From Palsa-1150 sp036490515 (GTDB lineage: Bacteria > Myxococcota_A > Polyangia > Polyangiales > Polyangiaceae): a DNA stretch of 64,000 nucleotides. Below are positions 1 through 8,862 of this stretch, in pieces (position 1 is the first letter of the stretch; each line of letters begins with the position of its first letter). The stretch lies in NCBI GenBank assembly GCA_036490515.1, contig DASXDU010000018.1, positions 186,001 through 250,000 of the forward strand. Reading direction: 5' to 3'. A program made the translations under genes and the position numbers. The notes under the pieces are model-generated. The model had not been told where the DNA came from. It did no database searches and saw only the letters and a list, made by a program, of their open reading frames with translations.

Positions 1-651
1 CACCCCCATCCCCGCGGCGGCGCCCAGGGCGACGACGGCGAACGTCCGCCACTCGCCGAGGGCGTAGACGTACGCCGTCATCGCCGCGAATTCGAAGATC
101 TCGAAGTAGCAGATCGTCTCTTCGTAGACGTAGAAGCGGCTCCGCATGAGCGGGTAGAAGGCGCACGCGAGCGTGAGGAGTGCGGCCGCCCACGACAGCG
201 CCTGCCGGCGGACCCGTGACCCGCCGCACGCCCCCCGGCGACCGAGGAGCCGGTCGTAGCCCGCCCAGAGGAGCGCGACGAGCGCCGAGAACCAGAAGAA
301 GTAGATCGCGCGGTCCGGGAAGAAGCGCGCGGGAAACGCGGAGTGGAAGCGGTGCGCGATGGCGTGGAAGGGGAGCTCGAGGAGCGGAACGCCGTAGCCC
401 CAGTTCGTGTACGTCGCGCCGTTGTAGACCTGCTCGTCGCCCGCCACGAACTCGACGCCGTCCCGCAGCCGGAGCACGCCCGCGAGCAGCTCCATGGACG
501 TGAAGCGCGAGTCCATCATCCAGCAGAAGGCCCAGAGGTGCGCCTTGCCGCCGAACGCGCGCAGGCTCACCCCGAGGAGCAGGGAGAAGCCGGCCAGCCA
601 GGCGGCCCACCGGAGCGCGGTCGTCCGGAGTCGGCGGAGGGAGACGTGCAT
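1..651 (-). CDS. polytopic membrane protein, GT-C-like paralog A (C-terminus off window)
   Basis: Reading leftward from an ATG at 651, an open frame of 217 codons runs off the left edge. It matches the two genes that precede it on the same strand almost motif for motif: LRAFGGKAHLWAF, ELLAG.LRLRDG, DEQVYNGATYTNWGYGVPLL, FPARFFPDRAIYFFWF and YVYEETICYFE, all with the same spacing from the start codon. Alternating hydrophobic stretches show a multi-pass membrane protein. The layout (acidic and aromatic loops between membrane segments) is reminiscent of GT-C glycosyltransferases, which is only an inference. The start is fixed because all three paralogs have exactly 36 residues from Met to the GGK motif. 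Confidence 0.8.
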   Translation of the reverse strand, partial: MHVSLRRLRTTALRWAAWLAGFSLLLGVSLRAFGGKAHLWAFCWMMDSRFTSMELLAGVLRLRDGVEFVAGDEQVYNGATYTNWGYGVPLLELPFHAIAHRFHSAFPARFFPDRAIYFFWFSALVALLWAGYDRLLGRRGACGGSRVRRQALSWAAALLTLACAFYPLMRSRFYVYEETICYFEIFEFAAMTAYVYALGEWRTFAVVALGAAAGMGV

Positions 652-701
652 CCGGACGCGCGCTTTACCACGCCCCCTTTCGGGTGGGCTCGCGAGTCTC
701 T

Positions 702-2489
702 TCAGACGAGCTCCACCGATTGCAGGTGCAAGGCCGGAGGGTCGTCGTAGACGGGAACCCACTCGATCGTGATCTGCACCGCGGGCGAAAGGAGCTGGCC
801 GGAGTCGACGCTGACGTCGACGACGTATGTATTCCCCTCGGTACGGGTCCGGTACGTGCGCCCGTTCACGTAGACGCGCAGCGGCGCCTGCTCGGCGTGG
901 TCGACGACGAAGCGGAGCGTACGCCGCCGCCCTTCGCCCGCTCGCACGCCGAGGTACACGTTCGAGAACGTGTCGACGGTGCACTGCTTTCCCACGTCCC
1001 AGCCGAGCGCGTTGTGCCAGGGCCAGATCGGACGATCGCCGCACGCGATCCGCGAGGCGAGCGGCGGGTCCTTCCCGTGGCGCGCGTCCTCGAAGTGGCC
1101 CCACATGTACACGTACTCGTCGGGGTCGAGCGTGACGATCGTCGGTTGCCCCGGGCTCACCTCGCGCACGGTGATGATGGCGCTCGCACAGACCAGCGCG
1201 GTCGCGAGCGGCATGCCGAGCCAGCGGTTTCGCGAGGCAGGGAGAACGCGCACGTACTCGACGCACGCGAGAAGGACGAGGGGCCAGAGATCGCCCGCGT
1301 AGCGCCACGTGAACCCGGCTCCGGCGAGTGCGTAGGCTCCCACGAGCGCGGCGAGCGCCGCGATGGGCGCGTACGCAGTCAGGCGGCGCTCGCGGCGGGC
1401 GAGCTGCGAGAAGAGGATCCACGCGAGCAGGGCGAGCACGACCGGCCCCAGGAAGGCGTCCCTGGCATAGACCGCCGACTCGGGCGGGCGCGTCTCCAGA
1501 TCGAAGTGGCATCTCGCCAGCCACGCCGGCGTCTCGGTGGGCACCTGGACGAAGAGAGCGCGGAGGAGGCGCCCGGCGCTCGCGAGCAGGTGGCCGGGAT
1601 CGTTCGAGCACAGGCCGCCGAAGCGCAGCATCGGCGTGTGGTAGCTCGTGCCCGGCGTCGAGTTCTCGAGCCCGAAGTCGAAGGGCGAGCCGCTGCGAAC
1701 GACGTTCGTCCACATCCAGACGGCGACGAAGGGCGCGACCCCCGCCACGAACATGGCGACGGGCCGCCGCCGCCGGCTCCCCGCGGCGATCATGAAGGCC
1801 CAGACACCCACGTAGAGAAGCCCGGTGGGCCGCACCAGCAGGCCCACGCCTGCCGCGGCACCGACGCCGATCACGGCGAACGCGCGCCACTCGCCGGCCG
1901 CGAACACGTACGCGGCCATCGCGGCGAGCTCGAAGAGCTCGAAGTAGGCGATCGTCTCCTCGTAGACGTAGAAGCGCGTGGCCATCAGCGGGTAGAGCGC
2001 GCACGTCGACGCGAGGAGCGCGGCCGACCACGAGAGGACGTGACGCCGGAGCGGCTGATCCGCGTATACGCCGTGGCGGCCGACGAGGCGGTGAAAGGCG
2101 GACCAGAGCAGCGGGACCAACGCTACGAAGTAGACGAAGTAGATCGCGCGATCCGGGAAGAACCGCGCGGGAAAGAGGGTCCGGAGGTGATTGGCGACGA
2201 GGTGAAAAGGAGCCTGGAGGAATGGCACTCCGAAGCCCCAGTTCGTGTACGTGGCCCCGTCGTGGATCTGCTCGTCGTGCACCACGTCGCGGATGCCGTT
2301 CCGCAGCCGGAGGGTCCCCGTGAGGATCGCCATCGACGTGAAGCGGATGTCCGGAAGCACTCCGAACGCCCAGAGATGCGCCTTCCCTCCGAACGCGCGC
2401 AGGCCGGACCAGACCAGGACGATGGCGCCGAGCGCCCGGAAGAGCCACTGCGCGAGGGCCGATGGCAGTCGGCGGGCCGCCAAGAGCAT
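702..2489 (-). CDS. polytopic membrane protein, GT-C-like paralog B (595 aa)
   Basis: Second of three tandem paralogs. About ten hydrophobic segments are separated by conserved loops (DEQIHDGATYTNWGFGVP, FPARFFPDRAIYFVYF, RFYVYEETIAYFELFE, VRPTGLLYVGVW) and there is a soluble C-terminal domain with a beta-rich look (RVYVNGRTYRT). A longer frame reaches 2600, but the Met at 2489 puts the conserved GGK at residue 36 as in both sister genes. It ends 50 bp before paralog A and starts 67 bp after paralog C. The neighbouring sugar epimerase, GT2 and methyltransferases suggest a role in surface glycan or lipid-linked sugar transfer. I do not recognise a named family. Confidence 0.85.
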   Translation of the reverse strand: MLLAARRLPSALAQWLFRALGAIVLVWSGLRAFGGKAHLWAFGVLPDIRFTSMAILTGTLRLRNGIRDVVHDEQIHDGATYTNWGFGVPFLQAPFHLVANHLRTLFPARFFPDRAIYFVYFVALVPLLWSAFHRLVGRHGVYADQPLRRHVLSWSAALLASTCALYPLMATRFYVYEETIAYFELFELAAMAAYVFAAGEWRAFAVIGVGAAAGVGLLVRPTGLLYVGVWAFMIAAGSRRRRPVAMFVAGVAPFVAVWMWTNVVRSGSPFDFGLENSTPGTSYHTPMLRFGGLCSNDPGHLLASAGRLLRALFVQVPTETPAWLARCHFDLETRPPESAVYARDAFLGPVVLALLAWILFSQLARRERRLTAYAPIAALAALVGAYALAGAGFTWRYAGDLWPLVLLACVEYVRVLPASRNRWLGMPLATALVCASAIITVREVSPGQPTIVTLDPDEYVYMWGHFEDARHGKDPPLASRIACGDRPIWPWHNALGWDVGKQCTVDTFSNVYLGVRAGEGRRRTLRFVVDHAEQAPLRVYVNGRTYRTRTEGNTYVVDVSVDSGQLLSPAVQITIEWVPVYDDPPALHLQSVELV

Positions 2490-2556
2490 GTCGAGTGGCG
2501 CGTTCTTACCACGCATGGGGGTGGAGGCGCGGACGACGGGCCTCGCCGCGATACGG

Positions 2557-4347
2557 TCAGTCGAGCTCCACGGCCTCGAGGTGGAGGTCCGGGGGATCAT
2601 CGGTCACGCGCACCCACTCGATCGTCGCCTGCACCATCGGCGAGACGAACTTGCGCGCGTCGAGGTCGAGGTCGACGACGTAGGCGTTGCCTTCGGTGTG
2701 CGTCTGGTAGTGGCGCCCGTTCACGACGACACGGAGCGAAGTGGGCTCGGCGTGGTCGACCTCGAACCGAAGCGTGTGCTTCGTCGAACCCGTGGCCGGG
2801 ATGCCGAGAAAGACGTTGGTGAACGTCTCGACGTTGCACTTGCTGTTCGCCCCGAGGTGCCATCCGAGCATGTTGTGCAGCGGCCAGCCGAGCGGCTCCG
2901 CGCACGTGCGTCGCGAGGGCATCGTCGGGTCCATCTGGGTCCGGGTCTCCTCGAAGTCGGACCACATGCGGTCGACGTCGGCTTCGCCGAGGACCTTGAT
3001 CGTCGACACGGCCGGGCTCACCTCGCGCAGGTAAACGATGGCGCTTCCGAGGACGAACACGGCGGCGAGAGGCGCGCCGAGCAGGCGGTTGCCGCCCGGT
3101 GGCAGCGTGCGCACGTACTCGACACAGGCGAGGATGACGAGCGGCCACAGATCGCCGACGTAGCGCCAGGCAAATGCGCCTCCGAACGTGTATGCGACGA
3201 AGATGGCCGCGAACCCGGCGATGGGCGCATAGACCTCGAGCCGTCGCTCCCGGCGGACGAGGTGCGACGCCAGGATCCAGACGAGGGCGATCAGCACGAA
3301 GGGCGAGAGGAACGCGTCCTTCGACGACGCCGACGCCTCGGGCGGGCGCATCTCGAGGTCCCAGTGGCACTTCGTGAGCCAGGGCGGGGTCTCCGTCGGC
3401 TGCTGCACGAACAGGGCGCGGAAGAGGCGACCGGCTCCCTCGAAGAAGTGCTCCGGCGTATCGGAGCAGGCGGGCCCAAAGCGGAGAATCGGCGTGTGGT
3501 ACGTCATGCCGGGCATCGAGTTGGCGAACCCCGCGTGGAAGGGGCCGCCGCTACGCATGACGTTCGTCCACATCCAGAATGCGACGAAGGGCGCGAGCCC
3601 GGCCGCGAAGAGCGCGAGGGGTTTCTTGAGGCGGCTCGCCACGAGAAGCATCCCGCCCCAGAGGACCGCGTAGCCGACGCCGGTCGGCCGGATGAGCAGC
3701 CCCATCCCCGCCGCGACACCCATCGCGACCACGGCAATCGGCCGCCAGTCGCGAAGCGCGTAGACGTACGCCACCATCGCCGCGAGCTCGAAGAGCTCGA
3801 AGTAGCAGATCGTCTCCTCGTAGACGACGAAGCGGCTCCGCATGAGTGGGTAGAACGCGCACGCGAGGGTGAAGAGCGCGGCGGCCCAGGCGAGTGTCTG
3901 CCGGCGAACGCGCGAGCCGTGCCCGGCGCCGCGCATCGCGAGGAGCTGGTCGTAGCCCGTCCAGAGGAGCGCGACGAAGCCGGAGAACCAGAAGAAGTAG
4001 ATGGCCCTGTCGGGGAAGAAGCGCGCTGGGAATGCAGCGCGCCAGGAATGCGCGATGGCGTGAAAGGCGAGCTGGAGCAGCGGAACGCCGTACCCCCAGT
4101 TGGTGTACGTCGCACCGTTGTAGACCTGCTCGTCGCCCATGACGGACTGCACGCCGTTCCGCAGACGGAGCGATCCGGCCAGCAGTTCCATGGATGCGAA
4201 GCGCGAGTCCATCATCGACGTGAAGGCCCACAGGTTTGCCTTGCCGCCGAATGCTCGAAGGCTCACCCAGAGCAGGAGCGCGAGGCCCGCGGCGCGCAGG
4301 AGCCAGCGGAGCGTGGCCGATACGGGCGAGCGGAGCGCGAGACGCAT
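2557..4347 (-). CDS. polytopic membrane protein, GT-C-like paralog C (596 aa)
   Basis: First gene in transcription order of the three-paralog array. It shares the whole architecture with paralog B: N-terminal membrane helix, conserved loop DEQVYNGATYTNWGYGVP, FPARFFPDRAIYFFWF, FVVYEETICYFELFE, RPTGVGYAVLWGG, and a C-terminal soluble region containing VVNGRHYQTHTEGNAYVVD. Three copies in a row that differ in sequence but not in motif order point to tandem duplication followed by divergence, perhaps for different acceptors or sugars (inference). A motif GCGTGGTA lies 14-17 nt upstream of the start codon of each copy and may be an extended -10 element. Confidence 0.85.
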   Translation of the reverse strand: MRLALRSPVSATLRWLLRAAGLALLLWVSLRAFGGKANLWAFTSMMDSRFASMELLAGSLRLRNGVQSVMGDEQVYNGATYTNWGYGVPLLQLAFHAIAHSWRAAFPARFFPDRAIYFFWFSGFVALLWTGYDQLLAMRGAGHGSRVRRQTLAWAAALFTLACAFYPLMRSRFVVYEETICYFELFELAAMVAYVYALRDWRPIAVVAMGVAAGMGLLIRPTGVGYAVLWGGMLLVASRLKKPLALFAAGLAPFVAFWMWTNVMRSGGPFHAGFANSMPGMTYHTPILRFGPACSDTPEHFFEGAGRLFRALFVQQPTETPPWLTKCHWDLEMRPPEASASSKDAFLSPFVLIALVWILASHLVRRERRLEVYAPIAGFAAIFVAYTFGGAFAWRYVGDLWPLVILACVEYVRTLPPGGNRLLGAPLAAVFVLGSAIVYLREVSPAVSTIKVLGEADVDRMWSDFEETRTQMDPTMPSRRTCAEPLGWPLHNMLGWHLGANSKCNVETFTNVFLGIPATGSTKHTLRFEVDHAEPTSLRVVVNGRHYQTHTEGNAYVVDLDLDARKFVSPMVQATIEWVRVTDDPPDLHLEAVELD

Positions 4348-4444
4348 CCCGACGGTCGGCTTCTACCACGCATCGCTCGCCATGCGGGGCTACGCGCGCC
4401 CTCCTCGCTTGCCTCTCTCCTCCCTATTGAGCCATAAGGCCCGC

Positions 4445-5236
4445 ATGGCAGGACCGGTACAGTGGCTGCTCGCGTCGTCCGGCGTGCGTCGCGTCGCGCG
4501 TCGCACGGCCGACTGGATCGACCTCGCGTGGTGGCAGCTCCACGAGCAGCTCGTCACCTTCGCGCCTCGCGCGAGCGGCCGGCTCCTCGACGTCGGCTGC
4601 GGCGAGAAACCCTACGAGCCCATCTTCCGCCCGTACGTGACGGAGTACGTCGGCGTCGAGTACGCGCCGGTGTTCGAGACGACGCAGAGCTCGAAACGCG
4701 CGACCGGGCCGGACCTCTACTACGACGGAAAGACTCTTCCCTTCCCGGACGACAGCTTCGACACGGTCATCAGCATCCAGGTGCTCGAGCACACGCCGCA
4801 CCCGCAGACGGTCGTAGACGAGATGAGCCGCGTTGCGAAGAAGGGCGGCCTCGTCCTCGTCCACGTACCGTTCTCCTTTCGCCTGCACGAGGAGCCCAAC
4901 GACTTCTTCCGGTACACGCCCCACGGGCTGCGCTCGATGTTCGATGGCGCCGGCATCGAGGTCGAGGGCCTCTGGCCCATGGGCGGCCTCTGGAGCGTCG
5001 TCGGGCACAAGCTCAATTCGTACCTCGCCTACCGCGTCGCGCGCGCCGGGGCACTGGGGCAGGCGATGGGAAAGGCGGGACACGAGGGGACGCGGGTCGC
5101 CCCCGCACGCACGTGGACGTTGCCCGCGGTCGTTCCTGCGATGACGGCCATCAGCGCGGCCTCCAGGGTCCTCGACCGCCTCGCGCCGGACGAGACCGAA
5201 GCCCTCTGCTACCTGGTCTTCGGGCGCAAGCGCTAG
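4445..5236 (+). CDS. class I SAM-dependent methyltransferase (263 aa)
   Basis: A Methyltransf_11/25-type fold is visible: motif I LLDVGCGEKPYEP near residue 50 binds SAM, the acidic loop YVGVEY follows, then LPFPDDSFDTVISIQVLEHTPHP (post I / motif II-III) and the strand GGLVLVHVPF. The stretch EEPNDFFRYTPHGL is typical of sugar- or lipid-associated methyltransferases in polysaccharide loci. The substrate is not evident. An upstream in-frame extension to 4139 lies on top of paralog C and is rejected; the Met at 4445 begins a natural N-terminus. It is divergent from the paralog array and 6 bp upstream of the next methyltransferase, so the two are probably co-transcribed. Confidence 0.85.
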   Translation: MAGPVQWLLASSGVRRVARRTADWIDLAWWQLHEQLVTFAPRASGRLLDVGCGEKPYEPIFRPYVTEYVGVEYAPVFETTQSSKRATGPDLYYDGKTLPFPDDSFDTVISIQVLEHTPHPQTVVDEMSRVAKKGGLVLVHVPFSFRLHEEPNDFFRYTPHGLRSMFDGAGIEVEGLWPMGGLWSVVGHKLNSYLAYRVARAGALGQAMGKAGHEGTRVAPARTWTLPAVVPAMTAISAASRVLDRLAPDETEALCYLVFGRKR

Positions 5237-5242
5237 GGTTCG

Positions 5243-5875
5243 GTGCTAAGAGCCGGTGCCGTGAGCCTCGTGTCCGTCCTCCTCAAGTACCACCACCGGA
5301 CGAGCCGCCTTCCGCAGGGCCAGCGCGTCACCGCCTCGATGGCGCGGCATCTCGACCGGGTCGGTTCTCTGCTCGACGTCGGTTGCGGCGACGGGCGGAA
5401 CACGCGGCGCCTCGCCGAGACGTGCGGAGCGACCACGGTGGCCGGTGTCGACGTCCACGTTCGCGACGAGACGCTCATCGACGTCACGCCCTACGACGGC
5501 CGGAACCTCCCATTCCCCGACCGCTCCTTCGACGCCGTCACGCTGGTCGACGTGCTGCATCACTGCGAGGACCCGCAGCGCACTCTCGACGAAGCGGTAC
5601 GGGTCGCGCGAACCAAGGTCGTGCTCAAGGACCACCTCGCATTCGGAGGGATGACGCGCCGGCTGCTCCACCTCATGGATCTCGTCGGCAACGCGAAGGA
5701 CGGCATCCCGTCACCTGGCACCTACTTCGAGCTTCGCCAGTGGGTCGCGATGATCGACCATGCCGGCGCGCGCATGGCGGACATGGACTGGCCGCTCAAG
5801 ACGCACGACCTCCCGTGGAGTCTGGCGGGGTGGCCGGTACTCCAGTTCACTGCGAAGCTCCTTCCGCTCCGGTAA
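5243..5875 (+). CDS. class I SAM-dependent methyltransferase (about 205-210 aa)
   Basis: A compact methyltransferase with motif I SLLDVGCGDGRNTRR, acidic-loop region VAGVDVHVRDE, LPFPDRSFDAVTLVDVLHHCEDPQ, and VVLKDHLAFGG. It probably acts on a lipid or sugar intermediate; the substrate is unknown. GTG starts at 5243 and 5261 are both possible; the second gives a shorter N-terminus (VSLVSVLLKYHH). It follows the preceding methyltransferase by 6 bp and ends 4 bp before the stop of the convergent GT2 gene, so there is no room for a terminator between them. Confidence 0.8.
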   Translation: MLRAGAVSLVSVLLKYHHRTSRLPQGQRVTASMARHLDRVGSLLDVGCGDGRNTRRLAETCGATTVAGVDVHVRDETLIDVTPYDGRNLPFPDRSFDAVTLVDVLHHCEDPQRTLDEAVRVARTKVVLKDHLAFGGMTRRLLHLMDLVGNAKDGIPSPGTYFELRQWVAMIDHAGARMADMDWPLKTHDLPWSLAGWPVLQFTAKLLPLR

Positions 5876-5878
5876 TCC

Positions 5879-7087
5879 CTACGACCGCCGGACGGCGAAG
5901 GCCGTCGCGTGGAGCAGCAGCGTGAACGTGAACGTGGTGAAGCCCACGATCATGAAGAGGAGGCCGAGGACGCCGAGGTGGGGCATCGTCGCCTCGGGCA
6001 CGAGGACGAGCCCTTGGCGCACGTACGTCACCACCAGCCCAGCGACGAGGGTGAGGCCGCCTGCGAACATCGCGGCGCCGAACGCGACGGTCCGCGTGTA
6101 GGGGAAGCGGGCGAACCACCGTCTCGTCGCCTCGCCGCTGTAGTCGAAGAAGACCTGCGCGAGGATCCCCATGAAGACGCAGTTGACGCCGAGCGTTGCC
6201 AGCGTGACGCCGACCAGCATCGAAAAGAGGGAGAGCGTGACGGGCCCCAGGACGATTGGCCCCGTGGCGAGCGGAAACGTGAGGAGCGCGCCGAGAACAG
6301 CGAGGAGGATCCCCGGTCGGTAGAGGAAGAAGTCCGCCCCGTAGACGAACATCGCGCGCAGGTTGATCCACGCCGCAGCCCACGGAGAAAACCACCCCGA
6401 GCGCTTGTGGTGACTCAAGCGACCCTCGCGGTCTTTGAGGAAGCGGATTGGCACCTCCTCGGTCCGGAGCTTCATGTGGACCGACTTCAGCACCATCTCC
6501 GAGGCGTACTCCCAGGACTGCGAGCGGAGGTCCATCCTCCGGAACGCGTCGCTCGTGATGCCGCGCATGCCGCAGTGGATGTCCGAGAAACGGCTGGAGA
6601 AGATGACGTTGAGTATGAAGGTCGTGACGGGCGTCCCGAGGTAGCGATGCAGCGGAGGCATCGATCCTGGCTCGATGTACCCCTTGAAGCGTGACCCCAT
6701 GACGAACTGCGCCCCGACACGGAAGCGCTCGAGAAACGGCCCGAGCTCGCGGAAGTCGTAGGTGCAGTCACAGTCGCCCATGATGACGTACTCGCCCCGG
6801 ATGAACGGTAGGCTGTCGATGTACGCGCGCCCGAGGCCGCGCTTGGGCGCCTTGAGGACGCGCGCGCCGCTGCGCAGGGCGATGGCGGCGGTGTCGTCCG
6901 TAGAGCTGTCGACGATGAGGATCTCGCCCCGCGCGTCCGCCTTGCGCAGGCCTTCCTTGCACCACGCGACGAAGTCCGCGATCGTGAGGGCCTCGTTGAG
7001 CGCCGGCACGACGATCGACACGAGGGGATCCGCAACGTCGTCCTCGGGCGTGAGCAGCTCCAGCGCGGGATCGGTCGCGGCGCTCAC
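5879..7087 (-). CDS. GT2 family glycosyltransferase with C-terminal membrane segments (402 aa)
   Basis: The N-terminal half is a GT-A fold of the dolichyl-phosphate-mannose-synthase/GtrB type: VSIVVPALNEALTI near residue 25, VDSSTDDT, KRGLGRAYIDSL, then the metal-binding acidic motif MGDCDCTYDF and MGSRFKGYIEPGSMPPLHRYLGTP. The C-terminal ~140 residues contain four strongly hydrophobic segments, as in polyprenyl-phosphate glycosyltransferases that anchor to the inner membrane. It likely charges a lipid carrier with a sugar. The start is GTG at 7087, inside the stop of the upstream epimerase (GTGA, 4-nt overlap), so the two are translationally coupled; a longer frame running back to 8287 is only the epimerase read out of frame. 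Confidence 0.9.
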   Translation of the reverse strand: MSAATDPALELLTPEDDVADPLVSIVVPALNEALTIADFVAWCKEGLRKADARGEILIVDSSTDDTAAIALRSGARVLKAPKRGLGRAYIDSLPFIRGEYVIMGDCDCTYDFRELGPFLERFRVGAQFVMGSRFKGYIEPGSMPPLHRYLGTPVTTFILNVIFSSRFSDIHCGMRGITSDAFRRMDLRSQSWEYASEMVLKSVHMKLRTEEVPIRFLKDREGRLSHHKRSGWFSPWAAAWINLRAMFVYGADFFLYRPGILLAVLGALLTFPLATGPIVLGPVTLSLFSMLVGVTLATLGVNCVFMGILAQVFFDYSGEATRRWFARFPYTRTVAFGAAMFAGGLTLVAGLVVTYVRQGLVLVPEATMPHLGVLGLLFMIVGFTTFTFTLLLHATAFAVRRS

Positions 7088-8037
7088 GTTCCCCCGAACA
7101 CCTCGCGCGCGACTTCGCCCACGGCGCGCTCCACCGCCTGGTCGGACGTGTACCGGACGCGGAAGCCGAGGGCCGCGAGCTTGTCGGGCTTGAGGCGCGA
7201 GCGCGGGACGTCGCCGCGCCAGCCCTGCTCGCCGCCGCCGTACTCGATGCGCGTGGGGCTGGCGTGCGCTCGCCCGGCGGCCGCGACGCAGAGCTCCGCG
7301 ATGCGCGTGACGCTCGTCCAGTCGGGGGGCGCGAGGTTGTAGACGGCGAGGGTGTCGGGCGCGTGATCGAGGACGAAGAGCAGGCCCGCCGCGCAGTCGG
7401 TGACGTGGAGGTAGGGCTTGCACTGCTTGCCGTCGCCGAGGACGTCGAGGTACTCGGGGTGCTCGCGGAGCTTCTTCAGGAAGTCGAGGATCGCGCCGTG
7501 CGTACCGCGGGCGCCGACGACGTTGCCAAAGCGGACGATGCAGCCGCGCAGGCCGAAGCACTCGACGAACGACGAGACGAGCGATTCGCCCGCGAGCTTG
7601 GACGCGCCGTAGAGCGAGATGGGGAGCGAGCCGAGGTCCGGCTCGGCGCACGGCTCGGCGGTGTTCCCGTAGACGGTGCCGCTCGACGCGAGCACGAAGC
7701 GGCCGACGCCCGCGCGGCGGGCCGCCTCGAGCGCGTTGTAGGTGGCGATGGTGCCCTGCTCGAGATCGAGGCGCGTCCGCTCGAGGCCCCAGCGAGCCTC
7801 GGGATTGGCGGCGAGGTGGAAGACGACGTCGTGCCCGGCCATCGCCGCCGTGAGCCTCTCGAGATCGAGTACGTCGGCCTTCACGAGCGTGGCGCGCCCG
7901 GAGGCGAGCGGCGCGGCGAGGAAGGCCTCGCGGCCGACGGAGAGGTCGTCGTAGACGGTGGCGGTACCGCGCTCGACCAGGAGGTCGACGAGGTGGCTGC
8001 CGATGAAGCCTGCGCCGCCGATGACAAATGCCCGCAC
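7084..8037 (-). CDS. NAD-dependent epimerase/dehydratase (317 aa)
   Basis: An extended short-chain dehydrogenase. The N-terminus has the Rossmann motif GGAGFIGSH, followed by VYDDLSVG, ADVLD, VFHLAANPE, and the catalytic Ser-Tyr-Lys set (ASSGTVYGN, then YGASK). It fits nucleotide-sugar epimerases or dehydratases such as GalE-like enzymes, feeding sugars to the GT2 protein encoded downstream with a 4-nt overlap. The start is GTG at 8037: the fold begins immediately (VRAFVIGGAG) and a TATGCT hexamer stands 8 nt upstream, which would give a leaderless or nearly leaderless mRNA. A longer frame starting at 8157 would add a low-complexity extension from the repeat array. Confidence 0.9.
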   Translation of the reverse strand: MRAFVIGGAGFIGSHLVDLLVERGTATVYDDLSVGREAFLAAPLASGRATLVKADVLDLERLTAAMAGHDVVFHLAANPEARWGLERTRLDLEQGTIATYNALEAARRAGVGRFVLASSGTVYGNTAEPCAEPDLGSLPISLYGASKLAGESLVSSFVECFGLRGCIVRFGNVVGARGTHGAILDFLKKLREHPEYLDVLGDGKQCKPYLHVTDCAAGLLFVLDHAPDTLAVYNLAPPDWTSVTRIAELCVAAAGRAHASPTRIEYGGGEQGWRGDVPRSRLKPDKLAALGFRVRYTSDQAVERAVGEVAREVFGGT

Positions 8038-8045
8038 GGCCGCGA

Positions 8046-8051
8046 AGCATA
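8046..8051 (-). promoter_or_regulatory. -10-like hexamer TATGCT for the epimerase-GT2 operon
   Basis: TATGCT on the minus strand is separated by 8 nt from the GTG start at 8037. With transcription starting 6-8 nt after the -10 box, the message would begin at or next to the start codon. The same spacing recurs in front of several other genes in the window. Confidence 0.45.
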
Positions 8052-8094
8052 GCCGGGCGCAGGCACTTGCCGAGGCGAAACGCGCGGCCCGTGG

Positions 8095-8790
8095 CTCGGC
8101 CGAGCAGGCTCCCCCCGGCGCCGAGCGGAGCGTAGGTCTGCCGGAGCGACATGCCACCGCAGCGCTGCAGAGCGCTTCGCTTCCAGAGCAAGACGCTTCG
8201 CATCGTGAGCGAGGTGCGACTCGTCCGGAGGGGAACGCACCGCGTGGTGAGCAGCGCCCTTCCCTTCCAGAGCAACGCGGTCCGCACGCGGAGCGACGCG
8301 TGGCTCCGTCGGCGGGAAGCGGTTTGTCACCCGAGCGAAACGTTCCGCTCCCGGAGCGGACGGCTCTCCCTCGTCAGCGACCCGCACTGTCCTGCGAGCG
8401 ACGCGCTTCGCTCCGTGAGCAAAGAGGTTTGCTGCGTGTGCAAGGCCCTCCGCTCGCAGAGCGGTTCGGTTTGCTCACGTGCGGTGACGTGTTGCTCACG
8501 GACCGGACGGCTCTGCTCACCGACCGGCTCGTGTTGCTCCGGCTCCCGTTCGCTTCGCTCAGAGAGCGAGGCGAGTTGCTCGCGGAGCGGAACCGATCGC
8601 TCACGGTGGGGTGCGCCTCGCTCACAACGCGGAGCGTCTTGCTGGCGCAGAGAAGGGAGTCGTTCACGGAGCCCTTCGGCCTGCTCACGCGGAAAAGCGC
8701 TTCGCTGGCGGAGCAGCCCGGCTATCTCGCGGAGAGGCGCGTTTCGCTCACGCTGCAATGCGCTCCTCTCCAGCGCCGGTCCCCTCCCCT
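8095..8790. repeat. degenerate tandem array, exact 21-bp period, about 32 units
   Basis: Between the divergent epimerase and FHA-AAA+ genes. GAGC or a one-base variant recurs at 8102, 8123, 8144, 8186, 8207, 8228, 8249, 8270, 8291, 8333, 8354, 8375, 8396, 8417, 8459, 8564, 8585, 8669, 8711 and 8732, always at multiples of 21. Many units centre on a small hyphenated palindrome of the form GCTC-n3-GAGC. Units are strongly diverged but the register never slips over about 690 bp. Several frames on both strands stay open and show a seven-residue period (for example PLPERTA and LLAERNR on +, LREQLAS on -). No start signal or convincing gene was found. It may be a DNA-binding or nucleoid-organising array, or a degenerate heptad-coding region. 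Confidence 0.75.
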
Positions 8791-8862
8791 CTGGACGTGG
8801 TGCGCCCACCACCGCGTACGGTGCTAGCTTGTACGGTCGTGGCCGGTTCAGGAAACACGACC

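Noticed and set aside
5879..8287. 802-codon frame as a single large protein
   Set aside because: Only the part from GTG 7087 encodes the GT2 protein; the rest is the epimerase read in the wrong frame.
8095..8790. CRISPR array
   Set aside because: There are no unique spacers between conserved repeats; the units are contiguous, 21 bp and degenerate, and no cas genes are nearby.
8151..8827. Several open frames across the 21-bp array as protein genes
   Set aside because: At least three frames on both strands are open at once and all show the seven-residue period imposed by the DNA repeat; none has a ribosome site or a domain. Left as a repeat, with coding not excluded.
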